From contig JAJDNO010000033.1 in the NCBI GenBank assembly GCA_022340615.1, positions 1 to 43,998 on the forward strand: a stretch of 43,998 bases of DNA. The letters are read 5' to 3'. The notes under the pieces are model-generated. The model saw only the letters and a program-made list of their open reading frames with translations, made no database searches and had not been told where the DNA came from. The position numbers were made by a program, and so were the translations under genes. Below, piece after piece: positions 1-8,694 of the stretch (positions are counted from its first letter, which is position 1; every line of letters begins with the position of its first letter). The stretch comes from Gallionella sp. (GTDB lineage Bacteria > Pseudomonadota > Gammaproteobacteria > Burkholderiales > Gallionellaceae).

Positions 1-444
1 CTGGCCAACACCGCGGCCGAAGTTCTGGTGGAGCTGAAGCCGCCGCCGCAAAAGTTGTTTGACGATTCGGTACCGGTGAACGGGCATGCCAATTATCTGC
101 GCTTCCGACTTTCTCCCAACACCGCCGTCGCCCTCGCAGCACGCGTCAAACGTGCGGGCAAGGAATTTGTCGGCGACCAGCGCGAACTCTACCTGCTGGA
201 TGAGCAGTCGGGAGTTGAATCGCCCTACGAGCGGCTGCTGAGCGATGCCATCGCCGGAAACGGCGCGCTGTTCACCCGCGAAGAGGCGGTCGAAGCCGCC
301 TGGGCAGTGGTCGAGCCGGTGCTTGACAGCCATGCTCCCATTCATACCTACAAGCCCGGCAGCTGGGGGCCGAAACAGGCCGACGCGCTGATTGCGCGGG
401 ATGGCAGCTGGCACAACCCGAAACTGACGGAGCAGAAAAAATGA
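1..444 (+). CDS. zwf: glucose-6-phosphate 1-dehydrogenase, C-terminal part (5' end outside window)
   Basis: The frame is open from base 1, so this is the last 147 residues of a longer protein. The sequence has the typical C-terminal G6PDH features: a PVNGHANYLRFRLSP-type segment near the window edge, then SPYERLL around residue 75, and the closing HTYKPGSWGP motif, a hallmark of the family tail. The full enzyme oxidises glucose-6-phosphate to 6-phosphogluconolactone and makes NADPH in the cytoplasm, the entry step of the oxidative pentose phosphate pathway. The NAD(P) and substrate domains lie outside the window and cannot be checked. The stop overlaps the start of tal by 4 nt (ATGA), which implies translational coupling and one operon. 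Confidence 0.93.
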   Translation: MANTAAEVLVELKPPPQKLFDDSVPVNGHANYLRFRLSPNTAVALAARVKRAGKEFVGDQRELYLLDEQSGVESPYERLLSDAIAGNGALFTREEAVEAAWAVVEPVLDSHAPIHTYKPGSWGPKQADALIARDGSWHNPKLTEQKK

Positions 445-1532
445 ATGCTACGCAACAACTGCACGAGCTCGGCCAGAGTCTCTGGCTCGACAACATCACG
501 CGGGGACTGCTGACCAGCGGCACGCTGGAACGTTATATTCGCGAACTGTCCGTGACGGGACTCACCTCCAATCCGACGATATTCGAGCATGCGATCGGCA
601 ACAGCAATTTCTACGACGAAGCAATCCGGGAGAAATCGCGATCCGGGAAATCGGGCGAGTCGCTGTTCTTCGAACTTGCGCTGGAAGATTTGACTCAAGC
701 CGCCGATCTCTTTCGTCCGGTTCATGATGCCACAGGCGGTATCGACGGCTGGGTCTCCCTGGAGGTATCGCCCCTGCTCGCCGACGACACCGCAGCAACG
801 ATCAAGGCGGCTGCCGAGCTTCATGCGCGTGCGCAACGCCCCAATCTTTTCATCAAGATTCCGGGAACACGCGCAGGTATTCCGGCGATTGAAGAATCCA
901 TTTTTGCCGGCGTACCGGTGAATGTCACGCTGCTGTTCTCCCGCGAGCAATATGTTGCGGCGGCCGAAGCATACATGCGCGGCATCGAGCGGCGCATGGC
1001 AGCCGGACTAGATTTGAAAGTATCTTCTGTCGCGTCGCTGTTCGTCAGTCGCTGGGATGTTGCGGTCAAGGACAAAGCGCCGGAAGATCTGCGCAACCGC
1101 CTCGGGATTGCCATCGCCATGCGCACTTACACAGCCTATCGCGACCTGCTGGCTTCACCGCGCTGGAAGAAACTGGCCGCGTCCGGAGCGCTGCCGCAAC
1201 GCCTGCTGTGGGCCAGCACAGGAACCAAGGATCCGGCTGCCTCGGACACGCTTTATCTCGAGGCGCTCGCTGCACCGGATACGATCAACACCATTCCCGA
1301 GAAGACGCTGCTCGCCTTCGCCGACCATGGCAAGGCGCAGCATATCCTTCCCGAGGAGGACGATGAGGCCGAAGCACTGCTTGTCGAGTTCGTGCGGGCC
1401 GGTATCGATCACGCAGCGTTTGCGATCGAGCTGCAACGCGAGGGCGCGCTCGCATTTGCAAAATCATGGAGCGACCTGATGGATTGCATTGCGTCAAAAA
1501 GCGCAGCGCTTGCGCAGAACCATCCCGGCTGA
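441..1532 (+). CDS. tal: transaldolase (long, about 360-residue type)
   Basis: This 363-residue protein has LTSNPTIFE near residues 41-49 and the Schiff-base motif NLFIKIPGT with the catalytic lysine at K139. It transfers a dihydroxyacetone unit between sedoheptulose-7-phosphate and glyceraldehyde-3-phosphate in the non-oxidative pentose phosphate pathway. The length matches the longer subfamily seen beside zwf in many bacteria, not the 315-residue E. coli TalB form. The ATG lies in the ATGA overlap with zwf, which fixes the start. With xfp and the class I aldolase downstream it supplies sugar-phosphate interconversion around the phosphoketolase substrates. Function is secure by family; only the subfamily assignment is inferred. 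Confidence 0.95.
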   Translation: MNATQQLHELGQSLWLDNITRGLLTSGTLERYIRELSVTGLTSNPTIFEHAIGNSNFYDEAIREKSRSGKSGESLFFELALEDLTQAADLFRPVHDATGGIDGWVSLEVSPLLADDTAATIKAAAELHARAQRPNLFIKIPGTRAGIPAIEESIFAGVPVNVTLLFSREQYVAAAEAYMRGIERRMAAGLDLKVSSVASLFVSRWDVAVKDKAPEDLRNRLGIAIAMRTYTAYRDLLASPRWKKLAASGALPQRLLWASTGTKDPAASDTLYLEALAAPDTINTIPEKTLLAFADHGKAQHILPEEDDEAEALLVEFVRAGIDHAAFAIELQREGALAFAKSWSDLMDCIASKSAALAQNHPG

Positions 1533-1713
1533 AAATGACTTTTCCGCTATGCCTGTTCAGTTGAAGTTTCTCTGGGAATATATTCGGAAGGTCGGGAAAG
1601 TTGCGGTCGAAGCGGACGGTGCCTTGGCAAATATCATGCCGAACATTGCAAAGCACTTTGTCCACGCGCAGGTGCGGCACTTCAATTTCTCGCGCTAGAA
1701 TGCCGCATGGAAA

Positions 1714-1738
1714 TGGCCCGGGCGACCCACCCGGCCCA
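1714..1738. terminator. GC-rich imperfect hairpin between tal and glgP
   Basis: Bases 1714-1722 pair with 1730-1738 (9 pairs, one C-C mismatch, 7-nt loop). There is no U-tract after it, so it is at best a weak or factor-assisted terminator or a processing site. It lies in a 268-bp gap (1533-1800) that otherwise holds nothing I can identify: a short open frame across the tal stop has no recognisable protein features. Confidence 0.25.
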
Positions 1739-1800
1739 TAGCGCCTGGCGCAAGAGACTTGAAGTTGCACGCATCTTCTATCGGCATTGAAGGAAACACC

Positions 1801-4347
1801 ATGAGCGAGCAAACGCGAAACATCCACCCCAAGGAACAACTTTTTTGGCCCGACATGGCGGGTTTCGATTCCCTGGCCGAACTTGCCCTGGACATGCGCT
1901 CGTCGTGGGATCACGTCACCGACCAGGTGTGGCGGCAGATTGATCCTGTGCTGTGGGATATCACGCATAACCCATGGGTCGTCGTGCAGACGGTCTCACG
2001 GGATAAACTCAAGCAGGTTTTAGCCGACCCTGCATTCCGCAAAAAAGTTGATGGTCTGGTGCAAGCCAGGCGGGATGCGGCAGATGCACCGGCATGGTTT
2101 CAACATAACCATTCCCAATCGCCATTGAGTTGTGTCGCGTATTTCAGCATGGAATACATGCTGAGCGAAGCGTTGCCAATTTACTCGGGTGGGCTGGGCA
2201 ACGTGGCCGGTGATCAGCTCAAGGCCGCCAGCGATCTGGGTGTGCCAGTGATCGGTGTCGGACTGCTCTACCAGCAAGGCTATTTCAGACAGGTGATAGA
2301 TAACGATGGCGCGCAGCAGGCACTCTTTCCATTTAACGACCCGGGGCAGTTGCCGGTAACGCCGTTGCGCAAACCGGATGGGGAGTGGCTGAGGCTCGAG
2401 ATCGCCTTGCCCGGGTACTCGGTCTGGCTGCGCGCCTGGCAGGTTCAGGTCGGTCGCGTGAAGCTGTACTTGCTGGACAGCAACGACGCAGCGAATTATC
2501 CCGCGCATCGCGGCATTACCAGCGAGCTATACGGCGGCGGGCCGGAGCTGCGCCTCAAACAGGAAATGCTGCTTGGGATAGGCGGATGGCGCTTGCTCGC
2601 TGCGCTCGGCATCAAGCCGGAAGTCTGCCACTTGAATGAAGGGCATGCTGCATTCGCGGTGCTGGAACGCGCGCGAAGCTTCATGGAGGAAACAGGCCTA
2701 TCTTTCGAGGTCGCGCTTGCCGTCACCCGTGCAGGCAACCTCTTCACGACGCATACCGCAGTGGCTGCCGGTTTCGATCGTTTTTCTCCGGCACTCATCG
2801 AGCAATACCTGGCTGGTTATGCACGTACGCTGCTCGGTATAACGCTCCAGGATTTGCTGAACCTGGGACGTCAGAACCCGAACGATATATCGGAACCATT
2901 TAACATGGCTTATCTGGCGATTCGGGGAAGCGGGGCGGTCAATGGTGTGAGCCAATTGCATGGCCGGGTGAGCCGCTACATATTCGAGCCGCTCTTTCCG
3001 CATTGGCCACATGAAGAAGTTCCGGTCGGACATGTGACCAACGGCGTCCATATGCCGACCTGGGATTCTGCGCCGGCAGATGATATCTGGACGGAGGCAT
3101 GCGGCAAGGATCGCTGGCTGGGGACAGCGGAGAGCCTGACGCAGAGTATCCGCAAAATCCCGGACGCCAAACTCTGGCAATTCCGCACTGCCACCAGCGA
3201 GTCTCTTGTCGAGTACGCGCGCGAACGATTATCGCGGCAACTTACCCTTTCGGGCGCATCCCGCGAGAAGATCGACGCTGCGAAACATTTGTTCGACCCC
3301 AATGTATTGACGCTGGGATTTGCGCGCCGTTTTGCAAGCTACAAGCGCCCTAATTTATTGTTGCATGACCCGGCAAGATTGCTGCGTCTGTTGACCGATC
3401 CGCAGCGCCCGGTGCAACTGATCATGGCCGGCAAGGCACATCCTGCGGATCTTGCAGGCCAGGCCCTGATAAAGGAATGGATACATTTCGTGCGGCAACC
3501 CGAGGTGCGCCCCCACGTAATCTTCCTCAGCGACTACGACATGGATTTGACCGAGAAACTGGTGCAGGGGGTGGATGTCTGGCTCAATACGCCGCGCCGC
3601 CCCTGGGAAGCGTGTGGTACCAGCGGCATGAAGGTGCTGGTCAACGGCGGCATCAACCTGTCTGAGCTGGATGGCTGGTGGGCGGAAGCGTATACGCCGG
3701 AAGTTGGCTGGGCACTGGGCGATGGTCAGGAACACGGCGATGATCCAGCATGGGACGCTCGTGATGCCGAGGCACTGTATGACTTGCTTGAACGCGAGGT
3801 GATACCGGAATTCTATACGCGCGATGAACAAGGAATTCCCGCTGCCTGGGTAAACCGTATGCGGGAAAGCATGGCGCAATTGACGCCGCGTTTTTCCACT
3901 AACCGCGCAGTGTGCGAATACACCGAGCAACATTACCTGCCGGCCGCATCTGCCTATCTTGCGCGTGCAGCCGATAACGGCAGGTTCGGCGTGGATATGA
4001 TCAACTGGAGTCGCGAGATTGAACAAAAATGGAAAGCACTGCGCTTCGGCGAAGTGAAGGTTGAAACCGATGGCGAGAGGCATGTATTCGAGGTCCAGAT
4101 ATATCTCGATGACCTCGATCCGGAAGCGGTGCTGGTCGAGCTTTACGCCAATGGCATCAATGGCGCCACCCCGGAGCGAGTCGAGATGAAGCGTGTTCGG
4201 CAACTGGTGGGCGCATTAAACGGCTACGCCTGTCGCGCCGAGGTGCCTGCAACACGCCCGGCATCGGACTATACGGCACGGCTTGTCCCGCACTGCGGGG
4301 GAGTATCCGTTCCGCTCGAAGCAGCCCGGATTTTGTGGCAGCGATGA
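1801..4347 (+). CDS. glgP: alpha-glucan (glycogen) phosphorylase, GT35, DUF3417-type
   Basis: This 848-residue protein releases glucose-1-phosphate from glycogen or maltodextrin using phosphate and pyridoxal phosphate. The N-terminus (SSWDHVTDQVWRQIDP and after) looks like the DUF3417 extension of the 'more phosphorylases' branch, followed by YFSMEY, YSGGLGNVAGD and HLNEGHAAF. The PLP site is GTSGMK with the lysine at K611, followed by VNGGINLSELDGWW. I chose the ATG at 1801 because a GAAGGA ribosome site sits 7 nt upstream; the frame is open further up but that part (14 codons) lacks a site and family similarity. It is preceded by zwf and tal, so its product would be drawn into the pentose phosphate and phosphoketolase reactions encoded around it. 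No glycogen synthesis gene is in the window. Substrate length preference cannot be told from sequence. Confidence 0.94.
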   Translation: MSEQTRNIHPKEQLFWPDMAGFDSLAELALDMRSSWDHVTDQVWRQIDPVLWDITHNPWVVVQTVSRDKLKQVLADPAFRKKVDGLVQARRDAADAPAWFQHNHSQSPLSCVAYFSMEYMLSEALPIYSGGLGNVAGDQLKAASDLGVPVIGVGLLYQQGYFRQVIDNDGAQQALFPFNDPGQLPVTPLRKPDGEWLRLEIALPGYSVWLRAWQVQVGRVKLYLLDSNDAANYPAHRGITSELYGGGPELRLKQEMLLGIGGWRLLAALGIKPEVCHLNEGHAAFAVLERARSFMEETGLSFEVALAVTRAGNLFTTHTAVAAGFDRFSPALIEQYLAGYARTLLGITLQDLLNLGRQNPNDISEPFNMAYLAIRGSGAVNGVSQLHGRVSRYIFEPLFPHWPHEEVPVGHVTNGVHMPTWDSAPADDIWTEACGKDRWLGTAESLTQSIRKIPDAKLWQFRTATSESLVEYARERLSRQLTLSGASREKIDAAKHLFDPNVLTLGFARRFASYKRPNLLLHDPARLLRLLTDPQRPVQLIMAGKAHPADLAGQALIKEWIHFVRQPEVRPHVIFLSDYDMDLTEKLVQGVDVWLNTPRRPWEACGTSGMKVLVNGGINLSELDGWWAEAYTPEVGWALGDGQEHGDDPAWDARDAEALYDLLEREVIPEFYTRDEQGIPAAWVNRMRESMAQLTPRFSTNRAVCEYTEQHYLPAASAYLARAADNGRFGVDMINWSREIEQKWKALRFGEVKVETDGERHVFEVQIYLDDLDPEAVLVELYANGINGATPERVEMKRVRQLVGALNGYACRAEVPATRPASDYTARLVPHCGGVSVPLEAARILWQR

Positions 4348-4429
4348 TGCATGCGAACCTGAATACGCGTTGGCGCTGTTTCGAAGATTGCGTGTCAGTT
4401 GTTTTCAATCAATATCAAGGGGATGAACT

Positions 4430-5821
4430 ATGAAAATTGCTTTTCACGGCGCCGATCGCGGGGTCACCGGCTCCTGTCATCTTGTGAGCTGCGCCGGCAA
4501 GCAGATATTGATCGATTGCGGAATGTACCAGGGCGGCCGCGAGCTTGATGAAGAGAACAGCGAGCCTTTCGGTTTTGATGCCAGACAGATCGATTTCGTG
4601 CTGCTCACCCATGCGCACCTGGACCATTGCGGACGCCTGCCGCTGCTGGCCAAGCGCGGATTCCGCGGTGAGATCATCACCACCTCGGCCACGCGCGAAC
4701 TGGCCCGTCTGGTGATGGTGGACTCTGCGCATCTCCAGGAGGAAGAAGTGGAGCATCGAAGGCACCGATCCGCACACCACCGCAAACATCAGCATGCTGC
4801 AGCACCGCTTTATTCAATTGTGGATGCATTTCTGGCGCTGGATTATTTTGGCCGTGTCGCGGAATACGGTCAGCCTGTACAGCTTGCGCCGGGCATACGT
4901 GCCACATTCATTGACGCCGGCCACATCCTTGGGTCGGCCTGCCTTTATCTTGAACTGGAAGAAGACGGCCGGCAGCGCAGCGTGCTGTTTTCAGGCGATC
5001 TCGGCAACAGCGGCCGCCCGCTGCTGCGCAGTCCCGCGCGGCCGCCCAAAGCCGATGTTGTCGTGATGGAAACTACTTATGGCGATCGCTTGCATAAACC
5101 CTTCCAGCCATCCGTAGAGGAACTGTATGAAACGATTAACGATACCTTCAAGCGGGGCGGCAATGTGATCATTCCGACCTTTGCGTTGGAACGTGCGCAG
5201 GAGCTTCTGTATTTCCTGCACGAAGGTGTCGAGAAAAACCTGCTGCCTCGTTCAACCCAGGTGTTTCTGGATTCGCCCATGGCGATATCGGCCACCGAAA
5301 TATTCGAACGCCACCCTGAATGCTACGAACCGGAAACCGCCGAACTGTTTCGCGAGGGGCGCGACCCATTTCATTTGCCGGGGCTGCATTTCACCCGCGA
5401 AACGGCGGCATCGATCGCGATCAACAATATCGGCGGTGGCGCGGTGATCATGGCCGGTTCGGGCATGTGCACCGGCGGGCGGATCCGGCACCATCTGCAG
5501 AACAATATTTCGCGCGAGGAATGCAGTATCTTGTTTGTAGGTTACGCGGCATCGGGCACCCTTGCGCGACAGGTTATCGATGGCGCAAAGGAAGTCAGAA
5601 TCTACGGGGAAAAGTCAGTCGTGCGCGCAAAGATCCACACCATCAACGGATTTTCGGCACATGCCGACCAGGCTGAACTGCTCGCGTGGCACAGGCAGAC
5701 CGGGAATCCAGAACGCACTTTTCTAGTCCATGGCGAAGAAGAAGTCATGCGTCAGTTTGCAACCCGCCTTGAAGGAACTGAAATTGTCATGCCCGCCTTG
5801 AATGAGACATTCAATATCTGA
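4430..5821 (+). CDS. MBL-fold / beta-CASP metallohydrolase (RNase J/CPSF73-like)
   Basis: This 463-residue protein has the zinc motif HAHLDH at 61-66, then GHILGS, FSGDLG, a beta-CASP segment with FALERAQ, SGMCTGGRI, and C-terminal GFSAHADQ and FLVHGE, the order seen in RNA-processing beta-CASP nucleases and the YsgA/TTHA0252 type. It probably cuts or trims RNA using two zinc ions, but the substrate is unknown. The linker at 109-122 is unusually rich in histidine (six of fourteen residues). A clear AAGGGG site precedes the ATG. The gene sits alone between glgP and a 511-bp gap, so context gives no firm role; family members are often found near central-carbon and phosphotransferase genes. Confidence is high for the fold, low for the biological target. 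Confidence 0.88.
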   Translation: MKIAFHGADRGVTGSCHLVSCAGKQILIDCGMYQGGRELDEENSEPFGFDARQIDFVLLTHAHLDHCGRLPLLAKRGFRGEIITTSATRELARLVMVDSAHLQEEEVEHRRHRSAHHRKHQHAAAPLYSIVDAFLALDYFGRVAEYGQPVQLAPGIRATFIDAGHILGSACLYLELEEDGRQRSVLFSGDLGNSGRPLLRSPARPPKADVVVMETTYGDRLHKPFQPSVEELYETINDTFKRGGNVIIPTFALERAQELLYFLHEGVEKNLLPRSTQVFLDSPMAISATEIFERHPECYEPETAELFREGRDPFHLPGLHFTRETAASIAINNIGGGAVIMAGSGMCTGGRIRHHLQNNISREECSILFVGYAASGTLARQVIDGAKEVRIYGEKSVVRAKIHTINGFSAHADQAELLAWHRQTGNPERTFLVHGEEEVMRQFATRLEGTEIVMPALNETFNI

Positions 5822-6332
5822 GCCATGGGCAAGGCGCCAGTCTTGAATGACGGCGCGAGCCCAGGGATGGATGCGATTTTTCAGCAGGGGGATGGGGCAA
5901 TGAGATAAAAATGGAGCCAGTCTTTTGGAATAGCTTCCCGATGTTTTTGTAAACGAGCGCAGGATGGCCTAACATGGGAAATGTTACGACGAGCTTGTTG
6001 CCGGAGCATATCCGATGCGAGCCAGACTGGCGGCAGAATCAATCAAGCGCCATGAATCAGTTGGCACCATCGTCGCTTCGTCCCGCTGCAGTTCCTGAGC
6101 GGAAGCGCAGCTGGTGCTTGATCCTTGCAACTTGCTTGCCATGGATATGGAATACCTTGCCGGTGCAACCCTGGCCGGCATCGCGATCGGCGCCGGGGAG
6201 CCGCTGATGCCCGCCTCCCGTTCCGATCCACCTGCCGCCCGCCAGATCTTGTCCGCCATTGCAGTGTTGTTGCGCCAGTACCGGGACAGTGAAGGCGTAT
6301 CGGCCATTGCCACATCTATACAGGAGAAAATC
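5822..6332. other. 511-bp gap before fba; no convincing gene
   Basis: Several short frames cross this gap but none has recognisable domains. One frame (6114-6332) runs without a stop into the class I aldolase start and has a moderately protein-like composition, yet it lacks any aldolase similarity and has no ribosome site at its TTG. Another short frame begins with ATG at 6014 and encodes 27 residues. These could be decayed coding remnants. I see no strong sigma70 promoter, no tRNA and no U-tract terminator. Confidence 0.4.
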
Positions 6333-7358
6333 ATGACTATTGCAGACGAACTCCAGGCCACCATCGAACAGATGGTGCAACCCGGCAAGGGTATTCTCGC
6401 CGCCGACGAAAGCCAGCCCACCATCGCCAAACGCTTTGCGGCTATCAAGGTTGAATCCACCGAGGAGAATCACCGCGCCTACCGCTCCCTGCTGTTTACG
6501 ACCCCAGGGATTGAGGACTTTATCAGCGGAGTGATCCAGTTCGAGGAAACCCTGGCACAGACCAGCGATGACGGTACCCTTTTGCCCGAAGTGCTTGCAA
6601 GTCGCGGCATCGTTCCAGGGATCAAGGTGGACAAGGGCAAGGGGCCACTGGCCCTGTCTCCCGGCGATCTGATCACCTATGGACTGGACGGCCTGGGTGA
6701 ACGTTTGCAGCAATATAAAAGCCAGGGCGCGCGTTTCGCCAAGTGGCGCGAGGTCTACCAGATAAGCGAACACAATCCCACGTATCTTGGCCTTAGCGCC
6801 AACGCCGAGATGCTGGCGCGCTATGCGGCGGTCTGCCAGGAACAGGGCATTGTGCCCATTGTCGAGCCGGAGGTGCTGATCGATGGTGATCACAGCATGG
6901 CACGTTGCGCCGAGGTAACCGAAGCGGTGCAGAAGGAGATTTTTCATGCCCTGCACCGACATCACGTGGTGCTCGAACATATCATCCTCAAGCCCAACAT
7001 GGTGTTGCCGGGCAAGGCTCATCCGGCCAAATCCAGCGCCGACGAGATCGCCGCCGCGACCCTGCGTGTATTCCGGCGCACCGTGCCGGCAGCGGTGCCG
7101 AGCATCAACTTTCTTTCCGGAGGCCTGAGCCCGGAACAGGCGACGGCCAACCTTAACGCCATGAATGCCGGTTTTTCCGATGCGCCCTGGCTGCTTTCAT
7201 TTTCCTATGGCCGCGCCCTGCAACAGCCGGTGTTGCAAGCCTGGCAGGGCAAGCCGGGGAACGTTGCCTCCGCCCAGCAGGCCCTGCTGAAACGGGCACG
7301 ATTGAATGGCGCCGCACAGCGGGGTGAATATCAGGCAAGCATGGAAAATGCTGCGTGA
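6333..7358 (+). CDS. class I fructose-bisphosphate aldolase
   Basis: This 341-residue protein is of the animal/plant-like class I type. It has GILAADES near 20-26, LLFTTPG, and the Schiff-base motif IILKPNMVLPG with the lysine at K220, then FLSGGLSPEQAT and SFSYGRALQ. It cleaves fructose-1,6-bisphosphate to triose phosphates, needs no metal, and can also work in the gluconeogenic or Calvin-cycle direction. The start at 6333 follows AGGAG at 6322-6326 and matches the family N-terminus; the frame is open 73 codons further upstream but that part is not aldolase-like. Most proteobacteria rely on a class II enzyme, so this may be an additional isozyme suited to metal or redox stress. It lies 43 bp before the APC permease. 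Confidence 0.94.
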   Translation: MTIADELQATIEQMVQPGKGILAADESQPTIAKRFAAIKVESTEENHRAYRSLLFTTPGIEDFISGVIQFEETLAQTSDDGTLLPEVLASRGIVPGIKVDKGKGPLALSPGDLITYGLDGLGERLQQYKSQGARFAKWREVYQISEHNPTYLGLSANAEMLARYAAVCQEQGIVPIVEPEVLIDGDHSMARCAEVTEAVQKEIFHALHRHHVVLEHIILKPNMVLPGKAHPAKSSADEIAAATLRVFRRTVPAAVPSINFLSGGLSPEQATANLNAMNAGFSDAPWLLSFSYGRALQQPVLQAWQGKPGNVASAQQALLKRARLNGAAQRGEYQASMENAA

Positions 7359-7401
7359 GTGAAATTCATTTATTCCATAATCATCATGGAAGGATAGTCG
7401 C

Positions 7402-8694
7402 ATGAACGAAGCAGCCGACGGCAAGATGGGCTTGTGGGGAGCTGTTTCCATCGGCGTCGGCGGCATGGTCGGCGGAGGGATTTTTGCGGTGCTGGGGCTG
7501 GCGGTGCAACTGGCGCACGGCGGCACGCCGGCGGCTTTTGCGCTGGCGGGCATGGTGGCGCTGCTGACGGCGTATTCGTACGCAAAGCTTTCCGTCGCCT
7601 ATCCGAGTCGCGGCGGCACGGTTGCCTTTCTCGACCGCACGTTCGGCGCCGGGATGTTCACCGGCAGCCTGAATGTTTTGCTGTGGCTGAGTTACGTGGT
7701 GATGCTGTCGCTGTATGCGTTCGCTTTCGGCAGTTACGGCGCGACGTTTCTGCCGCAGGACTGGCAGGGAATAGGCAAACACGCGCTGATCAGTCTCGCC
7801 GTGGTTGCGCTTGCAGGCATGAATCTGCTCAATGCCGGGTTGATCGGAAAAGCGGAGATCTGGATCGTCGGATTTAAGCTGGCAATCCTGCTGTTATTCG
7901 TCGGCGTCGGCGTTTCCAGCATCAGCGCCTCCCGGATCGCGACAGGCTCGTGGGCGCCGCCGCTGCAACTGGCTGCAGGCGGGATGATCATTTTCCTCGC
8001 TTACGAAGGTTTCGAGCTGATTGCCAATACGGCCAACGATGTGCGTGACGTGGCAAAGACGCTGCCGCGCGCATACTACACTTCGGTCGGGTTTGTGATC
8101 GCACTCTATGTGCTGGTGGCTCTCGTCACGGTGGGCAATCTCCCGGTGGACAAGATCGTGGCGGCCAAGGATTATGCCCTGGCGGAAGCAGCCCGGCCAT
8201 TTCTCGGCCAGGCCGGCTTCACCCTGATCGCAATTGCGGCGATGTTGTCCACCGCATCCGCAATCAACGCCACGCTCTACGGTGCGGCGCGCCTGAGCTA
8301 CTGCATCGCGCGCGACGGCGAACTGCCGGCGATGCTGGAGCGCAAAGTGTGGGGTCAACCGGTGGAAGGGCTGTTTATCAGTGCCGGGCTGACGCTGTTC
8401 GTGGCCAACGTCTTCGACCTGACGAGCATCGCGACGCTGGGCAGCGCCGGGTTCCTGTTGATCTTCGCAGCAGTAAATAGCGCCAACGCGCGCCATGCGC
8501 CGCACACACATAGCCGCGGCTGGATATCGTCTGCCGGTGCGGTCGCCTGTCTGCTTGCCTTGGGTGCGCTGGTCTGGCAGACGGCGATGACCGCGCCGGC
8601 CAAGTTGTGGGTGCTTGCGGTGATGCTTTCCCTGGCGGTGCTGATCGAGGGCGCTTTCCGGCTGGCGAAACGGGAGATCCGCTTGCATGAATAG
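7402..8694 (+). CDS. APC-superfamily amino acid/polyamine permease
   Basis: This 430-residue protein is almost wholly hydrophobic with about 12 predicted membrane helices. The first helix carries the glycine-rich GGMVGGGIFAVLG segment that binds the amino-acid backbone in LeuT-fold APC carriers, and helix 2-3 has YAKLSVAYPSRGGT. Substrate is not predictable; amino acid, polyamine or organic cation uptake or exchange are all possible. AAGGA lies 7 nt before the ATG. The stop overlaps ackA by 8 nt, so the permease is translated with ackA and xfp, which suggests a link to acetate or pH homeostasis instead of nitrogen supply. That link is inference from context alone. Confidence 0.88.
   Translation: MNEAADGKMGLWGAVSIGVGGMVGGGIFAVLGLAVQLAHGGTPAAFALAGMVALLTAYSYAKLSVAYPSRGGTVAFLDRTFGAGMFTGSLNVLLWLSYVVMLSLYAFAFGSYGATFLPQDWQGIGKHALISLAVVALAGMNLLNAGLIGKAEIWIVGFKLAILLLFVGVGVSSISASRIATGSWAPPLQLAAGGMIIFLAYEGFELIANTANDVRDVAKTLPRAYYTSVGFVIALYVLVALVTVGNLPVDKIVAAKDYALAEAARPFLGQAGFTLIAIAAMLSTASAINATLYGAARLSYCIARDGELPAMLERKVWGQPVEGLFISAGLTLFVANVFDLTSIATLGSAGFLLIFAAVNSANARHAPHTHSRGWISSAGAVACLLALGALVWQTAMTAPAKLWVLAVMLSLAVLIEGAFRLAKREIRLHE

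Noticed and set aside
1489-1698. 69-codon frame across the tal stop
   Set aside because: Largely intergenic, no ribosome site and no family features.
4405-4418. FNR-like palindrome (8 of 10 positions) before the MBL gene
   Set aside because: It overlaps the ribosome-binding site of the MBL gene and has no promoter beside it, so activation by FNR from here is not credible.
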